A stretch of 25,153 nt of DNA from Candidatus Uhrbacteria bacterium (GTDB lineage Bacteria > Patescibacteriota > Patescibacteriia > UBA9934 > GWF2-40-263), in the NCBI GenBank assembly GCA_016208545.1, contig JACQXU010000053.1, forward strand, positions 1-25,153, written 5' to 3'. The stretch's first letter is position 1; each line of letters starts with the position of its first letter. Made by a program: the position numbers and the translations under genes. Below the pieces are notes generated by a model. It was not told where the DNA came from. It did no database searches and saw only the letters and a list, made by a program, of their open reading frames with translations. This document shows, piece after piece, positions 4,887 to 13,162 of this stretch.

Positions 4887-7436
4887 TTATCTCTCTCCCA
4901 ACGGCGGCGGTTGTGGACCACGAGGTGAGGCGCCAAGCGCTGTTCGCTCAAGAATATCAGCCTCGACCAAACGACGATCTCGTCCGTATTTCAATCGTGA
5001 CAATTCCTTGATTCCTTCCGCTAGTTCACGATCGCCAAGCGGCGCCGGTTCGAGTTTCATTGTGAATGGTTTGACTTGAGCGTTGTCAACAATCATTCGC
5101 ACATACCAAGTAAACTTGTCAGAATTCATCAGATCATATCCGCTAAAATCTGGAGTATAAATTTTTTCAAGTGTTTCCACGTCTTCAGGACCAATGCGCG
5201 CGACATAAGTCGTTCCAACGTTTCCAAAAACAGCATCTTTAATTTTTGTGTCGTTATTTTTTACAAGCTGGCCGATGTATTGGTGAGCGATAATCAAATT
5301 CAAACGGTATTTTCGAGCTTCTGACAAAATCGTAGCGATCGAATCTGTGATGAAATTTTGAAACTCATCAATGTATAAATAAAAATCGTGACGTTGTTCT
5401 TCAGGAATATCCGCGCGCGTCAAGGCCGCCATCTGCAATTTTGAAACAATAATCATTCCGAGCAAATCAGCATTCACGTCTCCTGTTTTTCCTTTTGATA
5501 AATTAACAAGCAGAATTTTTTTGTTGTCCATAATCTCTCGAAAATCAAAACTAGAATGTGTTTGACCAATTATATTTCTCATCATTTCATTTTCAACAAA
5601 ACGGCCAACTTTTGAAATCAAATATCCAAGCATTTCTGATTTATGAAAATCGCTTGTTTTTGCCATTTCATTTTCCCAAAACGAACGCACTACTGGATCT
5701 TTCACTTTCGCAACCCAACTTTTTTGAAATGCCTCATCAGAAAACATTCGCGGAATTTCCGCGATCGTCCCGGGTTGTTCCGGATCAGACATGAGAGTTA
5801 ACATCACATTTCTCATGTTGTGCTCAAACATCGGACCGATCATTTCTGGTGGAAAAAGTTTATAGAAAATTGAAATCATTTCTTGCACTGCAAAATCTTT
5901 CATTGATTCATCTTTTGCTTCAAGCATATTAAGTCCCATCGGACGCTCCAAGTCTGACGGATTGAAATGCACAACATCATCCACGCGTTCACGTGGAATG
6001 TTTCCTAAAATCTGTTCAATCAAATCTCCGTGCGGATCAACAACAGCAACTCCGTGGCCGGCTTTAATATCTTGAATCGCGTATTTGGCAATTGTTTGAG
6101 ACTTTCCAGAACCGGATTTTCCAATGAGATACATGTGACGTGTTCTGTCTTTTATTTTCATCCACACTGGAGTCTTGACTCCGCGATACACGTTGTATCC
6201 AAGTTCAAATTCCCCTTCTGGAAAACCGTTTGGCACGCCTGATGGAACAGAACCACTGCGTGCGCCAAGCCATTTGATATTTGGCGTTTCAGTCCATGGT
6301 AAAGGCAAATGCCACAGACTTGCCATTTCTTCTGCGTTCAAAACCATTTTATATTTTTCATCAATTGTTCGATAGATAAACTGACGAATCAATTTCTTTT
6401 TTGAACGCGGCACAGCTTTCACAAACGAATTTCCGTATTGATAAATATTGAACTGCGAAAAAGCATTCAGCATATTTTGAAGAGTCGCCTCTGCCGCAAC
6501 AACTGTTTGTGAAGAAACAACAAGCCGCGCGCAAACGTTTAGTCCTGCTTTGCTTGCTTTTTCTTCAAGCCCTTTTACAACTTCCTCTTCTTGCGGAGAC
6601 AAACGATAATCACGTTCTTCTTTTTCTTTTTCAGAACTTCCACCTAAACCCAATTGTTGCAAAACGGTTTTCTTTCCTTTCTTTTTTCCTTTTAGAGCAT
6701 CTTCGAGACTTATGCCTTGCTGCATTCTCGAAGCCAAAGCAACTCCTCGCGCGCGCCAAGATTTATAAGCCGAGCGAACAACAAATTGAAATGCGGCTCC
6801 GTCGCCTTCCGGAACGCTTGTGAGAACATTTGTTAGAGAATTGAGTGGGTCTTTATCGAGTTTTCGAAATGTTTTTATTGAAAATGCATTCTCACGTGAA
6901 AAACGAAGATAACTTCCGACGATCACGCCTTGCGCTGAAAAAATGTTGTAGTCTTCAACTTCTTCCAAATATGCGTCAGGATACGCGGCAGAAATTTGCT
7001 GTTCAACATAACTAAGCATGTGAATCGGAACAGTGACAAAAAATTGGATTAACTTATGCTCAACAACAATTTCAAAAGCGACTTCATCCGATCGTCCAAA
7101 AAACCACTGTTTCAAACCATGTTCTGCTTTGAGCCCGCCGATCGCTGAAAAAACGGTTTCAGCGGCCGCGATTGCTTCGTGTACTTCTTCTTTTTGCGGA
7201 CCACGCGCGCTTTCTTCTTCGCGGCGAAACTTTGGAAGAGTCACGAGCAATGTTCGGCTTTGAAACGTCGCGTGTTTTGCCTCGTTTGTTTTGCGCAAAA
7301 ACCATCTCAATAAAAAAAGCGCACAAAAAAATAGAACTATCGAAATTGGAATCCAAATAAAATCAAAGTAATCAGAAAAATCTAACTTCTCTGGTTGTAT
7401 GAGTTGCGCTTCAGGTTGTAAAAAAATCTGAATCAC
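4887..7436 (-). CDS. TraG/TraD-like (VirD4/HerA-type) membrane-anchored ATPase
   Basis: An 849-aa DNA-pump-type P-loop ATPase. One N-terminal membrane helix (IWIPISIVLFFCALFLL, residues about 27-44) is followed by a long soluble region with a charged, low-complexity patch (GKKKGKKT), then the ATPase: Walker A LIGKSGSGKSQT near residue 438, VVDPHGDLIEQIL, and Walker B FYLYIDEFQNF near residue 686, followed by LSEARKYRLNLIIAHQ, typical of TraG/TraD C-terminal domains. Relatives couple DNA to type IV secretion. No other conjugation genes are visible, and this ATPase type is common in CPR chromosomes, so its role may be DNA uptake, DNA translocation or assembly of surface structures. The start is GTG, overlapping the TGA stop of the upstream gene (GTGA), which implies translational coupling. 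Confidence 0.85.
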   Translation of the reverse strand: MIQIFLQPEAQLIQPEKLDFSDYFDFIWIPISIVLFFCALFLLRWFLRKTNEAKHATFQSRTLLVTLPKFRREEESARGPQKEEVHEAIAAAETVFSAIGGLKAEHGLKQWFFGRSDEVAFEIVVEHKLIQFFVTVPIHMLSYVEQQISAAYPDAYLEEVEDYNIFSAQGVIVGSYLRFSRENAFSIKTFRKLDKDPLNSLTNVLTSVPEGDGAAFQFVVRSAYKSWRARGVALASRMQQGISLEDALKGKKKGKKTVLQQLGLGGSSEKEKEERDYRLSPQEEEVVKGLEEKASKAGLNVCARLVVSSQTVVAAEATLQNMLNAFSQFNIYQYGNSFVKAVPRSKKKLIRQFIYRTIDEKYKMVLNAEEMASLWHLPLPWTETPNIKWLGARSGSVPSGVPNGFPEGEFELGYNVYRGVKTPVWMKIKDRTRHMYLIGKSGSGKSQTIAKYAIQDIKAGHGVAVVDPHGDLIEQILGNIPRERVDDVVHFNPSDLERPMGLNMLEAKDESMKDFAVQEMISIFYKLFPPEMIGPMFEHNMRNVMLTLMSDPEQPGTIAEIPRMFSDEAFQKSWVAKVKDPVVRSFWENEMAKTSDFHKSEMLGYLISKVGRFVENEMMRNIIGQTHSSFDFREIMDNKKILLVNLSKGKTGDVNADLLGMIIVSKLQMAALTRADIPEEQRHDFYLYIDEFQNFITDSIATILSEARKYRLNLIIAHQYIGQLVKNNDTKIKDAVFGNVGTTYVARIGPEDVETLEKIYTPDFSGYDLMNSDKFTWYVRMIVDNAQVKPFTMKLEPAPLGDRELAEGIKELSRLKYGRDRRLVEADILERTALGASPRGPQPPPLGER

Positions 7437-7921
7437 AAACGCAAAATTTTATCTGTTTTTATTTTTGCTTCCTGTTCAAGAAAAAATTTGTTGACACCCG
7501 GAATAATTTTAAGCCATTCACGAATAAGCAAAAAAATCTTTTTTGCGTTTATTTTCGTTTTGTGAACAATCAGCATTATCTTTGATAAAGTTTTTTCACC
7601 TTCGACTTTAAATTTCTCTTGCGTTTCTTTTGGCATTGAAAGATAAAGATCGGTTAGATCTTCCTCAAGAATAGTTTCGATTTTTTGCGCGATTGGATCA
7701 AGAGGTTTTGGAATTACAGGTGTGACTTTTGTCTGGGCCACTTCAATCTCTTGCCTCTTGCCTATTGCCTCTTCTTCTTTTTTCCCCTTTTCCTCCGCGC
7801 CTTCTTTACCCTCTCGTCCCTCTGGGCCATCTTGGACCTCTAGGCCTTTTCCTTTCTTAATCAAAATTTCCTCCGGCGCTCCTGGAGTTTCTTTTGGCTT
7901 TAGTTCTGGAAAATCAACCAT
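7433..7921 (-). CDS. unknown 162-aa partner of the TraG/D-like ATPase
   Basis: Not recognised. The first ~75 residues are low-complexity, charged and probably disordered (LEVQDGPEGREGKEGAEEKG); the DNA there is a run of CTCTTGCC/CCTCTGG-like words similar to the tracts found between genes. The C-terminal ~85 residues look like a compact helical domain: DPIAQKIETILEEDLTDLYL, then PKETQEKFKVEGEKTLSKI, then IREWLKIIPGVNKFFLEQEA. There is no membrane segment. The stop overlaps the GTG of the ATPase, so the two are co-translated and probably act together, perhaps as an adaptor or regulator of the ATPase (inference). No Shine-Dalgarno precedes the ATG. Confidence 0.72.
   Translation of the reverse strand: MVDFPELKPKETPGAPEEILIKKGKGLEVQDGPEGREGKEGAEEKGKKEEEAIGKRQEIEVAQTKVTPVIPKPLDPIAQKIETILEEDLTDLYLSMPKETQEKFKVEGEKTLSKIMLIVHKTKINAKKIFLLIREWLKIIPGVNKFFLEQEAKIKTDKILRL
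7741..7860. repeat. coding word tract in the 162-aa gene
   Basis: Degenerate repeats such as CTCTTGCCTCTTGCCTATTG, then CCTCTTCTTC, and further CCCTCTGGGCCATCTTGG-like units, encode the disordered N-terminal half. The words resemble the intergenic tracts near 14620 and 14700. Confidence 0.5.
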
Positions 7922-7959
7922 AATGATAAGGATAGTTTACCACAATATAAGTCTTAAAC

Positions 7960-7998
7960 AAAAAAACCCCTCGCATTATAAAAAAGTTCTAGCGAGAG
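7960..7998 (-). terminator. probable terminator after nrdJ
   Basis: On the minus strand, CTCTCGC (7998-7992) pairs with GCGAGGG (7974-7968), with one G-U pair and a 17-base loop, and is followed by a run of seven T. It lies 40 bases after the nrdJ stop. The long loop makes it moderate. Confidence 0.5.
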
Positions 7999-8023
7999 AT
8001 CCTTCGGATTCGCTCAGGATGAC
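7997..8023. repeat. fragment of an AGGATGAC-type repeat
   Basis: AGATCCTTCGGATTCGCTCA followed by GGATGAC looks like one arm of the GATCCTTCG...CGCTCAGGATGAC repeat found dispersed in many bacterial genomes. No second arm is seen here. Confidence 0.45.
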
Positions 8024-8038
8024 CCCAAAAGAGAAAAT

Positions 8039-11000
8039 TCAGCTACATCCGCTCGTAGCTCCGCAGTTCAGACATTTATAACACGCGGCGTTGCGGACCA
8101 TTATCGAACCGCACGTGTCACACGCTGGCGCGTCGGATTGATTATCAAAAGTTTTTGTTGCGTCAAACAGCTTCGGCTGTGAAATAATTTCTTCCTTTGC
8201 TTCCGTTACCTCCTTTACTTCCGTCTCAACATTGATTCCAAGTGAAATTTGCGATTCTTGCGGTAAAAATTTAATCGCAAGCCAGCGGAAAATATAATCG
8301 GTAATGGATTTGGCAATTCGAATTTGAGGATTGTTCGTGTATCCAGACGGCTCAAAACGCATGTGCACAAATTTATTTACTAAAACTTCAAGCGGAACAC
8401 CGTATTGCAAACCAATTGAAATCGCAGTTGCAAAACTGTCCATAAGCCCGCTGATAACAGAACCTTCTTTTGACATTGTCATAAAAAGCTCACCCGGCGT
8501 TCCATCATCGTACAAACCAACTGTGATGTAACCTTCATGACTTCCAACTTTAAACTTGTGCGTTATGGCACGACGTTCATCAGGCAAACGACGACGACGT
8601 AGTTTGTTATCTGAAGTTACTGTAACTGTTGGCACAGTGTTTTTTTCTTCTTGCATATCCATCTTAATTTCTTGCGTCGGCTGAAGCCGGCGGCTATCTT
8701 CGTTTTCATTATTCTGCTTTTTCGCATCGCTTTCTTTCGAAGTTGTGAGCGCTTGTTGGCGTTTCGATCCATCACGATAAATTGCAATCGCTTTCAAACC
8801 AAGTTTCCATCCAGTTTGATAAACCTCGGTGATGTCTTCCGAGGTCGCGTTGTGCGGCATGTTCACAGTTTTTGAAATCGCGCCAGAAACAAACGGCTGA
8901 ACAGCGGCCATCATTCGAACATGACCCATGTAATGAATTGTGCGAATTCCGTTTGTGGCCTTAAACGCACAATCAAAAACTGGCAGATGCTCTTGTTTTA
9001 GGTATGGCGCGTTTTCAATCGTGTCTGTTTTTTCAATATGCGCCAAAATTTCTTCTCGCTCTTTTTGTGAATATCCAAGCCTTGTAAGCGCTTCTGGAAC
9101 TGTGTTATTGACGATTTTCAACATTCCGCCGCCGACAAGCCATTTGTATTTTACAAGCGCGATGTCAGGCTCGACTCCAGTTGTATCACAATCCATTAAA
9201 AATGAAATAGTGCCTGTTGGAGCGATAACACTGATCTGCGCATTTCGCAAACCGTGCAAACTTCCGTGCTCGACAACATTGTCCCAACTCATGCGCGCCT
9301 CTGTTAAAAGATCAGCCGGTACTCCTTCTGGATTGATTTCGTAAGATGAATCACGGTGCATTCGCATCACTTCCAAACACGAAATTTCGTTTTGTTTGTA
9401 TCCTGCAAACGTTCCAATTTTTTCAGCGATCTTTGAAGATTGAAAATAACAATGCCCGCTTTGAAGTGAAGTGATTGCGGCCGCAAAATTTCTTCCTTCA
9501 TCTGAATCATATGGAACTCCGCGACTCATTAAAAACGCTCCAAGATTTGCATACCCAATTCCAAGAGGACGATAATCCAAACTATTTTGTTCAATTGCCG
9601 GAGTTGGATAAACGGAATTCCCGACGATAATTTCCATTGCGGTAATGACAATCTCATTTGCTTTTTTGAACGCGTCAACGTCAAAAATAATTTTGTCGCC
9701 AACCGACTTTCTGAACTTCATCAAATTGAGAGATGCCAAATTGCACGCACTGTCGTTTAGGAACATGTACTCTGAACAATTGTGAACAACAAGTCCGTTT
9801 GCAACAAAATGATTCGTTCGTGGTTCTGTCAAATCGAAAACGTCTTCTGATCCAATAAAAGTTAAAGATGAAAATTCATCTTCCATTTTATCTTGATAAG
9901 TTGTAACGGTTTCATTCAAAAACGCGAGATCATTCGATTTGAAACTTCGATCCAAAAAACCGATTTCTTTTTCAAAAATCAAGCGTGAAGAACAACTCAC
10001 GCGCAAAGAATGCATTTGTTGAACAGGATATATTGCCCAACCACCTTTTCCATCTGGTAAACGAGATTGAAAAGATGTACGACGATTTTCATAAATTTTT
10101 GCCTTAATCCCAAAGCCGAGCAAAAGAAGCTGGACTTGTCTTAAAAGAGTTAAACTTACGGAATCAAGAGCGACATATTGTGATTTATCTCCATAATTTG
10201 CAATTGTTCCATCTGCTGTAAAAAGTCCACGTAAAATCGCGGATTGCGAATTCTTGTTCAAACTGAAAACTTCATCGGTGAATTTTTTTTCTTTTGATCC
10301 TTGATCTAACACCGCGTATTTTTTTAAGTGTTCAATTATACATCGGCTACTTGTTCCAATTCGAACTCCGGTTTGAGTTGATACAACATTACTCCATCTT
10401 GCGCCACGTCCATCTTCCGAAACAGATTGTTTATAACCGTTCATCCGAAAATTAAACATCTCAAGCATGTTTGTTTCTTCTCTCCCACCAACGACCATTG
10501 CAAATTCTTGATGTGTTTTTTTATTTGTTGAAAGACAACCGTCGCCAACAGTAAGTCCAATCATTTCAGCGACAACTTCTTCTTCGCTCTTATTTCCAAA
10601 TCCAGGCTGTTTCAATTCAAGAACATCACCAGATTTCAATTCTTTTGCAGAAACATCTCCGCGATTGCTTGTAAAAACTTTGTGATCTTCTGTTAGCCGA
10701 ACTGAATACCCACTTTTTGTTCGAAGTTCAAATATCTTTTTGTGTCCGGTAGTAAAAATTTTATCAACTCGTGAAGAAAGTCCGTCTTCCGCAATAATTT
10801 CAACAGAACTTCCAACCAAATCGCGCATACGTTTATATCCTGATGTTGTTGAAACAAGCGTGTCGCCAGTCACACATGGATTTGACGCGTAAATTCGATC
10901 TGTGTTTTTACATGTGTGCCATTTGTTGATTGTTGTGTCGTATTGAATTCCAGGATCGCCGCACTGCCAAGCGGCCTCTGCCATTTTATTCATTAACTCT

Positions 11001-12304
11001 TTTGCCTTAAACGTTTGAACAGGCGCGCCGGTTGTGACAGCGTGCGTTGTCCAATCTTCATCTTTTTCAAAAGCCTGCATGAACGAATCTGTAACTCGAA
11101 CAGAATTGTTTGCGTTTTGAAAATAAACAGATGAATACGCCGCGCCATCCATTGAGCCGTCGTAACCAGCGTCCATGAGCGCCCAAGCTTTTTTTTCTTC
11201 TTCAACTTTGCATTGAATAAAATCGTTTATGTCAGGGTGATCAATATCCAAAATTACCATTTTTGCCGCGCGGCGAGTTTTGCCTCCGCTTTTGATAACG
11301 CCGGCAAAAGCATCGAGTCCTTTCATAAAAGAAACCGGGCCTGATGCTTTTCCATTACTTCCGCCAAGAAATTCTTGTTTTGATCTCAATTTTGAAAGAT
11401 TGGTGCCTGTTCCGGATCCTCCTTTGAACAACATTCCTTCTGTCACACACAAATTCAAAATCGAACGCATATCATCTTCAACTGAATTGATAAAACACGC
11501 ACTACACTGTTGCGGACGAGAAGTTCCGACATTACACCAAACAGGCGAGTTGAAAGCCGCCATTTGATTTACCAAAATGTAGTGAAGCTCATCTTCAAAA
11601 GCTTGAGCGTCTTCTGGAGTTGCGAAATATCCATCTTTACGGCCCCAGTTTGCGATCGTTTTTGCAACACGCGAAACAAGTTGTTTAACTGAATATTCTC
11701 GATCGTCTTTTCCAATTGTTCCGTAAAAATATTTCGAAACAACTATATTGGTTGCTGTTTGCGTCCAGCTTTTTGGAACGTCAACTCCTTTTTGTTCAAA
11801 CACAACTTCGCCTTTGGATCCTGTGATCGCCGCATCGCGAGTTTCCCATTCGATTTCGTCAAATGGATGAATATTTGATTTTGTGAAACGGCGTTCAACA
11901 ATAATGCCGTGGCCGTAAACGTCAGTTCTGGCTTCTGTTTGAACACCTGCTCGGTAATTTAGATATTTTTTTGCGACATGAATCAAATTGTTGTCAATAA
12001 GTGTAACATTCACAACTTCGCGCACATCAGCGAACGACGGAACACTGTGTCCATTGAAACGCTGTGTAAGACGAGTTATAACTTGGCCTGCGACTTTTTC
12101 TGCCATTTTCCCAGATTTTACTCCTGATGCCACAAGCGCTTGACGAATTGAACGCGCTAATTTATGCGGCTCAAACGCTTCTTCAGAACCATCGCGTTTG
12201 CTGATAGTTTTGACTGACGTCATAAACTGCCAAACCGCTTCGGAGATATTTTCCGAACTTGTTGCGGATTGCGTGGTTTGGGAAACGGTTTGGTTGGAAG
12301 GCAT
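8039..12304 (-). CDS. nrdJ: B12-dependent ribonucleotide reductase (class II) with intein
   Basis: Reduces ribonucleotides to deoxyribonucleotides using adenosylcobalamin. The 1421-aa precursor has an ATP-cone-like N terminus (VKTISKRDGSEEAFEPHKLARS), a class II core with FNSPVWCNVG (first redox Cys), then at the radical site ASNP a 366-residue intein (residues 477-842), then CSEYMFLNDSACNLASLN (thiyl-radical Cys, Glu, second redox Cys). The core ends with PTGTISFLMDCDTTGVEPD-like segments, and a Cys-rich tail (CDTCGSIMVRNAACYKCLNC) probably binds zinc. Spliced length is about 1055 aa. Start 12304 (MPSNQTVSQ) is chosen because anything upstream translates only the word-repeat leader. Residues about 1203-1211 come from a palindromic repeat. 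Expression is probably under NrdR (two boxes upstream). Standard code: no in-frame TGA. Confidence 0.95.
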   Translation of the reverse strand: MPSNQTVSQTTQSATSSENISEAVWQFMTSVKTISKRDGSEEAFEPHKLARSIRQALVASGVKSGKMAEKVAGQVITRLTQRFNGHSVPSFADVREVVNVTLIDNNLIHVAKKYLNYRAGVQTEARTDVYGHGIIVERRFTKSNIHPFDEIEWETRDAAITGSKGEVVFEQKGVDVPKSWTQTATNIVVSKYFYGTIGKDDREYSVKQLVSRVAKTIANWGRKDGYFATPEDAQAFEDELHYILVNQMAAFNSPVWCNVGTSRPQQCSACFINSVEDDMRSILNLCVTEGMLFKGGSGTGTNLSKLRSKQEFLGGSNGKASGPVSFMKGLDAFAGVIKSGGKTRRAAKMVILDIDHPDINDFIQCKVEEEKKAWALMDAGYDGSMDGAAYSSVYFQNANNSVRVTDSFMQAFEKDEDWTTHAVTTGAPVQTFKAKELMNKMAEAAWQCGDPGIQYDTTINKWHTCKNTDRIYASNPCVTGDTLVSTTSGYKRMRDLVGSSVEIIAEDGLSSRVDKIFTTGHKKIFELRTKSGYSVRLTEDHKVFTSNRGDVSAKELKSGDVLELKQPGFGNKSEEEVVAEMIGLTVGDGCLSTNKKTHQEFAMVVGGREETNMLEMFNFRMNGYKQSVSEDGRGARWSNVVSTQTGVRIGTSSRCIIEHLKKYAVLDQGSKEKKFTDEVFSLNKNSQSAILRGLFTADGTIANYGDKSQYVALDSVSLTLLRQVQLLLLGFGIKAKIYENRRTSFQSRLPDGKGGWAIYPVQQMHSLRVSCSSRLIFEKEIGFLDRSFKSNDLAFLNETVTTYQDKMEDEFSSLTFIGSEDVFDLTEPRTNHFVANGLVVHNCSEYMFLNDSACNLASLNLMKFRKSVGDKIIFDVDAFKKANEIVITAMEIIVGNSVYPTPAIEQNSLDYRPLGIGYANLGAFLMSRGVPYDSDEGRNFAAAITSLQSGHCYFQSSKIAEKIGTFAGYKQNEISCLEVMRMHRDSSYEINPEGVPADLLTEARMSWDNVVEHGSLHGLRNAQISVIAPTGTISFLMDCDTTGVEPDIALVKYKWLVGGGMLKIVNNTVPEALTRLGYSQKEREEILAHIEKTDTIENAPYLKQEHLPVFDCAFKATNGIRTIHYMGHVRMMAAVQPFVSGAISKTVNMPHNATSEDITEVYQTGWKLGLKAIAIYRDGSKRQQALTTSKESDAKKQNNENEDSRRLQPTQEIKMDMQEEKNTVPTVTVTSDNKLRRRRLPDERRAITHKFKVGSHEGYITVGLYDDGTPGELFMTMSKEGSVISGLMDSFATAISIGLQYGVPLEVLVNKFVHMRFEPSGYTNNPQIRIAKSITDYIFRWLAIKFLPQESQISLGINVETEVKEVTEAKEEIISQPKLFDATKTFDNQSDAPACDTCGSIMVRNAACYKCLNCGATSGCS
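8672..8697. repeat. GGCTGAAGCC palindromic repeat inside nrdJ linker
   Basis: TTGCGTCGGCTGAAGCCGGC then GGCTAT resembles the intergenic copy at 22366-22391 (CTACGCAGGCTGAAGCCTAC then GGCTAC): same CGGCTGAAGCCG-type core and same flanks. Here it is translated as part of SRRLQPTQ in the low-complexity linker before the C-terminal domain. Confidence 0.55.
9779..10876 (-). mobile_element. intein with LAGLIDADG homing endonuclease in NrdJ
   Basis: Exactly 366 codons. It begins with Cys1 in CVTGDTLVS (block A), has block B VRLTEDHKVF (Thr and His of the TxxH motif), two LAGLIDADG-like helices, MIGLTVGDGCLS and ILRGLFTADGTI, and ends with DVFDLTEPRTNHFVANGL then VVHN (blocks F/G, terminal His-Asn). 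The +1 residue is Cys. All splicing residues (Cys1, block B His, penultimate His, Asn, Cys+1) are present, so splicing should work. It is inserted between Pro and Cys of NPCSE, the class II thiyl-radical motif, so the catalytic Cys doubles as the splicing nucleophile. The host protein cannot be active until the intein leaves. Confidence 0.95.
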
Positions 12305-12334
12305 AGTGGGTAGTTGGTAGTGAGTAGTTGGTAG
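12305..12334. repeat. word tract leader (CCAACTACTCACTA) of nrdJ
   Basis: On the minus strand the 30 bases before the ATG read CTACCAACTACTCACTACCA then ACTACCCACT, a degenerate 7-base tandem. It ends CCCACT directly at ATG. No Shine-Dalgarno. Confidence 0.7.
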
Positions 12335-12335
12335 A

Positions 12336-12390
12336 AAAAAACAGCTAAAAAACAATCCCAATTGGGATCATTCTTATTCACTCCTGGGAG
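12336..12390 (-). promoter_or_regulatory. nrdJ leader: short uORF and hairpin with T-run
   Basis: On the minus strand, AGGAG lies 9 bases before an ATG that opens an 8-codon reading frame (M-I-P-I-G-I-V-F, then TAG). That uORF contains ATCCC-AATT-GGGAT, a short perfect hairpin directly followed by TGTTTTTT, i.e. terminator-like. nrdJ itself has no Shine-Dalgarno, so this is an attenuation-like layout; the stem is only 5 bp. Confidence 0.4.
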
Positions 12391-12394
12391 GTTC

Positions 12395-12410
12395 ACACAA
12401 TATCTTGTGG
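12395..12410. promoter_or_regulatory. NrdR box 1
   Basis: ACACAATATCTTGTGG matches the NrdR-box pattern (ACAC-ATAT--TTGTG) very closely. It lies just downstream of the -10 of the nrdJ promoter, a repressing position. Its centre is 33 bases from box 2, about three helical turns, as is usual for paired NrdR boxes. Confidence 0.85.
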
Positions 12411-12419
12411 TTCAACTAC

Positions 12420-12448
12420 ATTTTATACCCCAACATATTGTGCGTCAA
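12420..12448 (-). promoter_or_regulatory. nrdJ promoter
   Basis: On the minus strand: TTGACG (12448-12443), 17-base spacer, TAAAAT (12425-12420). The spacer is occupied by NrdR box 2, and box 1 covers the start region, which fits repression by NrdR when dATP/ATP signals excess. Confidence 0.75.
12428..12443. promoter_or_regulatory. NrdR box 2
   Basis: Read on the minus strand, GCACAATATGTTGGGG is a slightly degenerate NrdR box lying between the -35 and -10 of the nrdJ promoter. It is paired with box 1 at a 33-base centre-to-centre distance. Confidence 0.75.
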
Positions 12449-12481
12449 AGATATAGTTATCCACAGGAAACTCTTTAAACT

Positions 12482-12577
12482 TGTCATTGCGAGGAGGCCA
12501 CTAGGCCGACGAAGCAATCTAAGTATCTTGTATAAAATTGCAAATTGCTTCGCTCCCTGCTGTCGCTCGCAATGACG
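12482..12577. repeat. cruciform GTCATTGCGAG repeat, copy 2
   Basis: TGTCATTGCGAG at the left and CTCGCAATGACG at the right are inverted; the inner arms GACGAAGCAATCT and AAATTGCTTCG also pair. It fills the gap between the nrdJ promoter and the exonuclease stop codon (12584). Confidence 0.88.
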
Positions 12578-12583
12578 AATGTT

Positions 12584-13162
12584 TCAAAACCCCATCGTGA
12601 GATTAATTTTTGGCGCTAATTGCTCTTTTTTCTCAAAATTCACAGGAATAGCACGACGACCGCGCAGACGGTCTTCATACGCAAGCGCTTTATATTTTAG
12701 CCCATATTCATAAACCGCTTTTGTAACTTTAACATCTTGCAGACAATAATCCTTGATTTTTTGAATTTCTCCTTGTTTCCACCATTCAACAGCCTGAAGA
12801 CCATGACCGGACTTTCTTACGCCAACTGTCGCGGCCGCGACATCGTCAAGTTTAAGTCGAAATCCAAGAACGTTATGTATTTCCTCCAAAATATCTAAAT
12901 TTAAAAAAGTCAAAAAATCGCCGCTGTAATAATTATTCATAACTGGAAAATCAAAACCCTTTGTGTTGTAGCCAATTAAACGATCAGCTTGTTCCAATCG
13001 TTTCCAAAGCAGAGGGAATTCCGTTTCTTCAAACGCTTCGTACGAATCAGTTTCGTAAAAATAACAACCAATCACGCTAATTAACAATTTATCGTGATTA
13101 TATCCACCAACTTCCTGAAAAGTGTTTTGAGTTTCAATATCGAGAACGATTTCTCTGGACAT
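12584..13162 (-). CDS. DnaQ-like 3'-5' exonuclease (RNase H fold, DEDDy type)
   Basis: A 192-aa predicted single-domain exonuclease. The catalytic acidic residues are visible: VLDIETQN (Asp8, Glu10; Exo I), GYNTKGFDFPVM (Exo II Asp) and DYCLQDVKVT (Exo III, Tyr...Asp, i.e. DEDDy). It resembles the stand-alone exonuclease domains related to family B polymerases and YprB. The substrate (DNA or RNA) cannot be told. There is no membrane segment, so it is cytosolic. The protein begins MSREIVLDIE at an ATG that directly follows a CCCTTTCTCC word tract. The gene ends eight bases from a cruciform repeat. It is 39 bases downstream of the flavoprotein gene, so co-transcription is possible. Confidence 0.82.
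   Translation of the reverse strand: MSREIVLDIETQNTFQEVGGYNHDKLLISVIGCYFYETDSYEAFEETEFPLLWKRLEQADRLIGYNTKGFDFPVMNNYYSGDFLTFLNLDILEEIHNVLGFRLKLDDVAAATVGVRKSGHGLQAVEWWKQGEIQKIKDYCLQDVKVTKAVYEYGLKYKALAYEDRLRGRRAIPVNFEKKEQLAPKINLTMGF

Noticed and set aside
4887..7436. Integrated conjugative element around the TraG/D-like ATPase
   Set aside because: No relaxase, integrase, other T4SS genes or attachment repeats are seen; the neighbours are housekeeping genes.
12305..12334. CRISPR array among the short repeats
   Set aside because: The repeats are 6-9-base degenerate tandems without uniform spacers, and no cas genes are present.
12305..12361. 19-residue N-terminal extension of NrdJ from TTG
   Set aside because: It only translates the T-run and the CCAACTA word tract.
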